NCBI GenBank assembly: GCA_036940085.1
Contig: JALLBK010000082.1
Location: 1-34,430, forward strand
Origin: Discostella pseudostelligera
Taxonomy: Eukaryota > Bacillariophyta > Thalassiosirophyceae > Thalassiosirales > Thalassiosiraceae
DNA: 34,430 bases
Direction of reading: 5' to 3'
Below the pieces are notes generated by a model. The model had not been told where the DNA came from. It saw nothing but the letters and a program-made list of their open reading frames with translations, and did not search any database. A program made the position numbers and the translations under genes. Of the stretch, positions 29,521-34,430 are shown piece by piece. Within the stretch, counting starts at the first letter, position 1. The number at the start of each line of letters is the position of its first letter.

Positions 29521-31034
29521 TATTAGATGTTCCTTCATATATGCTGCCAACCTTACAGTCTCTGAAGAATTTCTCGGCGAGCAAATTTTGTGTAAAGCCA
29601 ACACCTCCGAGCCATTCGATCGATTTGCTTGCAGCCTTCTCGGCCACCTGGCTTGCGAATAGCTTGGCCATACTTGCCTCTTTCACAAATTGCATTCCAT
29701 TTTCTTTCATACGACATGTATTGTATGTCATGACTTCCGCCGCATGAATCTCAGTTGCAATTTGAGCGTACTGATGCTCTATTCCCTGTGTGCACGAGAG
29801 AAATGCGTGAGTAATGCAAATGGCGTTTCCAATGACATGATAGTAATAGTGACGAACCTGAAAGTCAGCTAGCTTTGTTCCAAATTGTGTTCTATCAATC
29901 AAATAGGGCATCGCAATGTCGAAGCAACCCTTTGCAATCTTTGAATGAACGATGAATGCAACAATTGCAATTGAGTAACGAGACGATGAAATGCACATAT
30001 CGAGAGTTCAATCCAGCGTTCAACTCACCCCGATTTGCTGAGAAGCAATTCCTATTCTACCTTCGTTCAGAATATTGATACAGTACTTGTAACCCATTCC
30101 AACCTCGCCGAGCACGTCGTCGGCATCCACTTGCACGTTATCAAAAACCACTGGACATGTGCTGCTCGCACGAATACCTAATTTCTTCTCCGGTTTGCCA
30201 ACATGAACACCCTCGGTAGTAGCATCTACCATAAACGCAGTAATACCCTTATGTTTCAGTGCTGGATTGGCATTGGCAAATACTAAAAAGACACCAGCCT
30301 CTTTTGAATTCGATATCCACAACTTTTCACCATTCAATGTAAAATACGAATTGTCTGCCGATGGAGTAGCGGTAGTTTTCATGGCAAACGCATCCGTACC
30401 CGATCCTGCCTCCGATAATGCAAATGATGATACACAATTGGATGCTAGTCGAGGGAGCCATTTCGACTTTAGTTTCTCCGATCCCCAAAACCGAACGGCA
30501 TTGTTTGTGAGTGTGTTATGAATGTCGACGAGAATGGAGACGGATGGATCGACGCGAGAGAGTTCCTCAACGACAAGACAGGCCGATGTAAAATTCATCC
30601 CTGAACCACCATATTCATCCGGTATTTCCTGTGTATATTGTAAGATGCATGCATGCAGTAGATGGTAAGTTGTCTGCTTATATTCATGAGCCACTACTCA
30701 AATACTGCAAACGTACCATGCCCAGAAACCCATTGTCAAATAAACTCTGTATCACCTCCGGACGTGTCTTGCATTCATTATCCATATCCCGAACTATCGG
30801 TTTTAATTCTTCATTGGCCCAAACACGCGCAGCATCTCGCGCCATTTGCTCGTCTTCGGTGAATTGTGTCACCGGCATGCGATGATGATGAGATTCTTGT
30901 TCATGAAGAGGGCTGCCGCCGCCGACGCCGACGACGACATGGTTCTCGACGACGAATGCCGAGAATGGACGACACTTATCCGACAGTGTTCGATGAGTGA
31001 CCTTTGGAATGCGGCACAGTACGTTCATGATCAT
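29474..31034 (-). CDS. Short/branched-chain acyl-CoA dehydrogenase (ACADSB-like), mitochondrial
   Basis: Four exons on the minus strand: 31034..30717, 30628..30029, 29938..29858 and 29785..29474, giving 436 aa, close to human ACADSB (432). Introns are 88, 90 and 72 bp, all phase 0; the third has a weaker donor (GTTCGT). Every junction restores family sequence: GFLGM/EIPDEYGG, SQQIG/IAKGCFD, ADFQ/GIEHQYAQIA. Conserved motifs are VVEELSRVDPSV, FALSEAGSGTDAFA, WISNSKEAG, KLGIRASSTCPVVFD and the active-site IYEGTSNIQ with its catalytic Glu. The first 50 residues are basic and Ser-rich, fitting a mitochondrial presequence. The enzyme uses FAD to oxidise 2-methylbutyryl-CoA and related acyl-CoAs in isoleucine and valine breakdown. 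Exact chain preference is inferred from similarity. Divergent with acetolactate synthase. Confidence 0.92.
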
Positions 31035-31490
31035 GGGTTTGGAGAATAATGATATTGAGAATGTTCCAATGCCAGCTCGTAGTTAGATACAATATCGATT
31101 ATCGATGAATTGAATTCCGATTCGGAGAAGGCAGAATCCAAATATCTAAAGAATTTTGTGACACCCTCCTTCCCGCCATCAGATATGGCGCGCTCTGCCA
31201 CGTCAGCCATGACGACGAAAGCAGCGGACGGACGAGAGGCGAGACAGCCACACATTCAACCAAGGAAGATTTCACGTCGGAATCCGTACATTTTACGAGG
31301 TCTGGCCATCATCTTCAATGTCAGCGTAAAGGGGTATGGGAAATAAAGTTACATTCAAATTCAACAAATGGAATGAAGCTAATAGTATTGGATGAAAATA
31401 ATTTATTTTGAATTAGTATCTCTATTTCGATAACTCTTTACCCAGCCCACCTCCACCAACTGCGGATTTCGTCGACGACAGCGACGCACC

Positions 31491-31553
31491 ATGAAAACGA
31501 GGCGGAAGCCGCCCATACCAGTAGCAGTACGACCCTCAATAACAGCATCTTAA
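31491..31553 (+). other. 20-codon upstream ORF before acetolactate synthase
   Basis: ATG with A at -3 reads MKTRRKPPIPVAVRPSITAS and stops at TAA 31551-31553, 63 bp before the acetolactate synthase ATG. If the mRNA leader includes it, ribosomes would meet it first. It contains two Ile and two Val codons but no Leu, so there is no strong leader-peptide attenuation pattern. Confidence 0.4.
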
Positions 31554-31568
31554 AGAGCCAAGGGCTCT
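31554..31568 (+). other. Small hairpin abutting the upstream ORF stop
   Basis: AGAGCC (31554-31559), loop AAG, GGCTCT (31563-31568): a perfect 6-bp stem starting directly after the upstream ORF stop codon. Such a position could slow ribosomes, but a 6-bp stem with a 3-nt loop is modest. Confidence 0.35.
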
Positions 31569-31616
31569 ACCCAAAGATCGAAAAGGTAATTTATATCTGA
31601 ATCATCTGATCCCACC

Positions 31617-34070
31617 ATGAAGTTCTACACGGCGGCAGCCCTCCTCGTGGCATCCTCGTCCATCGTTGCACCTACGCACGCCTTTCTCCCTACCCACCAA
31701 TCTTCTCATCGACCTAGCGTTGGTGGGCATGATCTCTCTAGACGACACCACCACCATGCCTTCCTCTCATCATCATCATCATCAACATCATCAACCTCCC
31801 AATTATGGATGTCCACCATCTCCGATCCCTCCACGACCGGGAAATCCATCGGCCTTACCCCCGGCTTTTCAAATGACGTTGCCTCCACCACCGCCTGGAA
31901 CGACCTCGTCAATGGCTCTGCGGAGTCAGCCTCCAAATCCGGAGCACAAACGTACATGAACACCTTCAAGGGCGAAACTGCCGCACATATCATCTACTCC
32001 AAGCTACTCGAACACAGTGTCGAGGTGGTCAATGGATACTCTGGTGGAGCCATCTTACCATTGTTGGATCAATTCCATCAAAATCATCCACGACATGGGG
32101 ATAAGAAGAAGATTCGATGGATTACGAATTCCAATGAGAGTAGTGCAGGTCATGTTGCTGAGGGGATTGCCAAGAGTTCTACCGAGGCAAAAGATGGAAA
32201 GTTGGCGGCGGGGATTGTCGTTGCCACATCTGGACCTGGTGCGACGAATTTGGTAACACCTATTACCGATGCCATGTGCGATGGTGTACCTCTGATTGTA
32301 TTGTGTGGACAGGCGGCTACTACGGCACCCAAAGATGCCTTCCAGAGTTGTCCTGCCGTGGAGATTATGAAACCAGTAACCAAGTGGAGTTATCAGATAA
32401 AGAGTGCTGCCGAGGTGCCGTTTGCTATGGATTATGCCTTTTATGTGGCAAGAAATGGACGACCAGGTCCGGTGTTTATTGATCTACCCAAGGATTTGCA
32501 GATTCAGCAATTGACGGATAATTTGATTGAGACGTTCTTGGATGGGTTGGGGAGTTATACCGACGATGCAGAGTACAATCGACACCATGACACCGAGTTT
32601 GTTCGTTTGATTCCAGATACGACAGCGATACATTTGGGACCTGCCGATTCCGGGTTGAGCTTTCATGTTAACAAGGAAGGAGAGTTGGAGCCCGTAGAGT
32701 CAGGTCATGATGTATTTCATTTGGATCATCATAATACGGATACAATTTATGGTGGGGTGGCGTACGAAAAGATTTATGAGTCATCTGATGAACGTAAGAC
32801 GGGGAAATTGGGCGAGGACGGTGGCCTAATGAAGGAAATGGTGGATCTTATCAAGAATGCGAAACGCCCTTTCATCATTGCTGGACAGGGAGCCAATGAT
32901 GCCTCGACGGAGCTGATGGAACTTGCAGAGACTCTTCAGATTCCTGTCGCCACGACATTGCATGCTTTGGGAACGTTCGATGAGCGTCATCCTCTAGCCA
33001 CGAATATGTTGGGAATGCACGGCCATGCAACTCCTAATTACCTCATTCAGGACTGTGATCTCTTGATCTGCATTGGATCGCGGTTTGACGATCGAATTAC
33101 TGGGCGACCAAGCGACTTCATCCCAGCAGCTCGTCAGGCATCCAAGGAAGGACGCGGTGGGGTCATCCACGTCGATGTTCGTTTCTCAGAGAATGCAAAA
33201 CAGGTCAGACCTGATTACTTTGTTCACACCACGGGTAAGAAGTTTCTCCAGGCCGTTAACTCAATGATACGGGCGGATCCACCGAAAGATACGAAGAGGA
33301 CGAAGGAGTGGATAAAGAAGAAGCTAGACTTGGAGAAGGAATATCCCATAAAAATCACCCGGTACATCCCTCAGAAGTATGAGATTCAGGATGATGATGG
33401 AAGCGTGAAAGAGATCATCCGAACCAAAATGTGCTGCCAGGCAGTCATTGCCGAGATGAATAGACAGCTATTGGAATCGGGGAAAATCGACGACTCTATA
33501 TTTTCTACCGGTGTTGGGATTCATCAAATGGCGGCGGCACAGCTAATTACGTGGACCCAGCCAAGACAAATGCTTTCATCGGGATCTCTTGGCACAATGG
33601 GCGTCTCTTTGGGGTATTGCATGGGTGCAAAACTCGCCAACCCAACCAAAATCTGCATCTCCATCGATGGTGACGGTAGCTTCAATATGACATTCACAGA
33701 ACTGAAGACCGTTGGTGAGGAAAAGATCCCGGTGAAGCTCATGATCTTGGACAATGAATCTCAAATGATGGTCGAATATTGGCAACGTCTGTTCCATGAC
33801 GAACGATACATTGCCGTACGCAACAAAAGTCCAAAGTATACCACCTTGGCATCAGCGTTCGGAATCGAGAGTATTTTTTGTGACAATGAGGAGGAGTTAC
33901 CGGAGAAGATGCGCCAATTTTTATTTGACTACGACGATGAGCCCGTGTTGTTTCACGTGAGGATTGAGCGTACACCATGCCTTCCCATGGTAGCGCCAGG
34001 TCAACCTTTGGATAACATGATTTTGGTTGATGAAGACTTTGAAGTTGATTTGTCGGCTGCACCGAGCTAA
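31617..34070 (+). CDS. Acetolactate synthase (AHAS) catalytic subunit, plastid
   Basis: Single exon, 817 aa, from an ATG in CCACCATG context. A signal peptide (FYTAAALLVASSSIVAPTHAF) ends THAF|L, followed by a Ser/His-rich transit region. ThDP-enzyme landmarks follow in order: catalytic Glu 174 in NESSAGHVAEG, SGPGATNLVTPI, GSRFDDRITGRPSDF, GVGIHQMAAAQ, GSLGTMGVSLG and the metal motif GDGSFNMTFTE. The enzyme condenses pyruvate into acetolactate (or with 2-oxobutyrate) as the first shared step of Val, Leu and Ile synthesis in the plastid. It is about 150 residues longer than plant AHAS; part is an insertion of about 70 residues between DLPKDLQ and AKRPF (roughly residues 300-400). The herbicide-contact loop reads CGQAATTAPKDAF, so the residue aligned to plant Pro197 is not proline. 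Trp of the W574 position is kept (MMVEYWQ). Confidence 0.94.
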   Translation: MKFYTAAALLVASSSIVAPTHAFLPTHQSSHRPSVGGHDLSRRHHHHAFLSSSSSSTSSTSQLWMSTISDPSTTGKSIGLTPGFSNDVASTTAWNDLVNGSAESASKSGAQTYMNTFKGETAAHIIYSKLLEHSVEVVNGYSGGAILPLLDQFHQNHPRHGDKKKIRWITNSNESSAGHVAEGIAKSSTEAKDGKLAAGIVVATSGPGATNLVTPITDAMCDGVPLIVLCGQAATTAPKDAFQSCPAVEIMKPVTKWSYQIKSAAEVPFAMDYAFYVARNGRPGPVFIDLPKDLQIQQLTDNLIETFLDGLGSYTDDAEYNRHHDTEFVRLIPDTTAIHLGPADSGLSFHVNKEGELEPVESGHDVFHLDHHNTDTIYGGVAYEKIYESSDERKTGKLGEDGGLMKEMVDLIKNAKRPFIIAGQGANDASTELMELAETLQIPVATTLHALGTFDERHPLATNMLGMHGHATPNYLIQDCDLLICIGSRFDDRITGRPSDFIPAARQASKEGRGGVIHVDVRFSENAKQVRPDYFVHTTGKKFLQAVNSMIRADPPKDTKRTKEWIKKKLDLEKEYPIKITRYIPQKYEIQDDDGSVKEIIRTKMCCQAVIAEMNRQLLESGKIDDSIFSTGVGIHQMAAAQLITWTQPRQMLSSGSLGTMGVSLGYCMGAKLANPTKICISIDGDGSFNMTFTELKTVGEEKIPVKLMILDNESQMMVEYWQRLFHDERYIAVRNKSPKYTTLASAFGIESIFCDNEEELPEKMRQFLFDYDDEPVLFHVRIERTPCLPMVAPGQPLDNMILVDEDFEVDLSAAPS

Positions 34071-34430
34071 CTTGTGGGGAGCGAGAAGGCACATCTGAGT
34101 GTGCATCTAGATTTACTGAACATGAATTTTGACGAATGTGGTCAGATTAACCGACTTGTGGTATGCTTATTGAGTCTGCTGTAGATGCGTTCTTTAAGCA
34201 ATAATATGTTTGGCAACTTATGCTGCTCCTTGCCATCGAGCACCCTCACCAAGTATCGCTGTGCCCGAATTCCAACCCCTCACGCCGAGTTCGAGTGTTT
34301 AAGAAATCGGTTATTTCAACCCGTACCCATATCTCCATCAATTAATCATTGTAAGTTCAATCGAAGGTGTGAAAATGGGGAAAGGTCGTCATTCCGTCAT
34401 TAGTCATCCATTCTTCTCATGACATCCCAT
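34071..34430. other. Terminal region after acetolactate synthase
   Basis: 360 bp from the stop to the window edge. It contains only short frames without recognisable domains, the longest a 72-codon plus-strand frame at 34185-34403. I see no polyadenylation hexamer near the stop and no repeat or RNA gene. Confidence 0.5.

Larger units (their letters stand above)
31035..31616. other. Divergent intergenic region, acyl-CoA dehydrogenase / acetolactate synthase
   Basis: 582 bp, the widest gap in the window. Contains a two-unit HSE-like GAATGTTC (31059-31066), a near-palindromic ATCGATTATCGAT (31094-31106), TTCCCGCC (31170-31177), CCACGTCAGC with TGACGACG (31199-31217), a strongly AT-rich stretch (31345-31440), and an upstream ORF plus hairpin before acetolactate synthase. 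A 78-codon plus-strand frame at 31110-31346 shows no domain and is not called. Confidence 0.55.

Noticed and set aside
31110..31346. 78-codon plus-strand frame in the dehydrogenase/acetolactate synthase gap
   Set aside because: No domain or targeting signal, and it sits in the presumed bidirectional promoter.

Overview
The window looks like nuclear DNA of a plastid-bearing stramenopile alga, most likely a centric diatom. Three things point there. Several predicted proteins begin with a hydrophobic signal peptide followed by a Phe-containing cleavage motif (VEAF|S, THAF|L, VQSF|L, GGAF|F, GAGAF), the bipartite targeting signal of red-lineage complex plastids. The introns are few, short (about 71-130 bp) and GT-AG. 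Gene spacing is tight. A striated-fibre assemblin gene suggests a lineage that builds basal bodies. The species call is inference; the gene content is read from the sequence.

I support 15 protein-coding genes and 13 introns. In order: (+) plastid HAT/TPR RNA-maturation factor of the Mbb1/HCF107 type; (+) SDA1 60S-biogenesis factor; (-) degenerate mitochondrial-type cyclophilin; (+) Tic22-like plastid import protein; (+) conserved protein of unknown function with a probable one-base frame error; (-) sideroflexin; (+) dihydrodiol dehydrogenase-like Gfo/Idh/MocA oxidoreductase; (+) Crooked-neck/Clf1 splicing factor; (-) EFL1/Ria1 GTPase; (+) RlmN-type radical SAM methyltransferase; (-) SF-assemblin; (+) atypical SDR; (-) exportin-5/HASTY; (-) short/branched-chain acyl-CoA dehydrogenase; (+) acetolactate synthase catalytic subunit.

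Layout: genes alternate between divergent and convergent pairs. Four of the five convergent gaps are only 57-71 bp, so 3' UTRs probably overlap. The five divergent gaps (216 to 582 bp) and two tandem gaps hold most of the regulatory-looking sequence: a four-copy E2F-like array, a four-unit heat-shock-element-like site, CACGTG boxes, and short direct repeats spaced close to whole helical turns.

Functional themes: five products appear plastid-directed (Mbb1-like, Tic22, RlmN, SDR, acetolactate synthase) and three mitochondrial (cyclophilin, sideroflexin, acyl-CoA dehydrogenase). SDA1, EFL1 and possibly exportin-5 touch 60S subunit maturation or export. The acyl-CoA dehydrogenase (branched-chain amino acid breakdown) and acetolactate synthase (branched-chain amino acid synthesis) are divergent neighbours sharing one upstream region.

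Assembly caveat: each of the two single-N positions (17650 and 29448) is flanked by an identical 72-bp copy of the same sequence. These look like unmerged contig overlaps, so 73 bp at each site is probably artificial. I saw no tRNA, rRNA, transposon, CRISPR array or viral gene.
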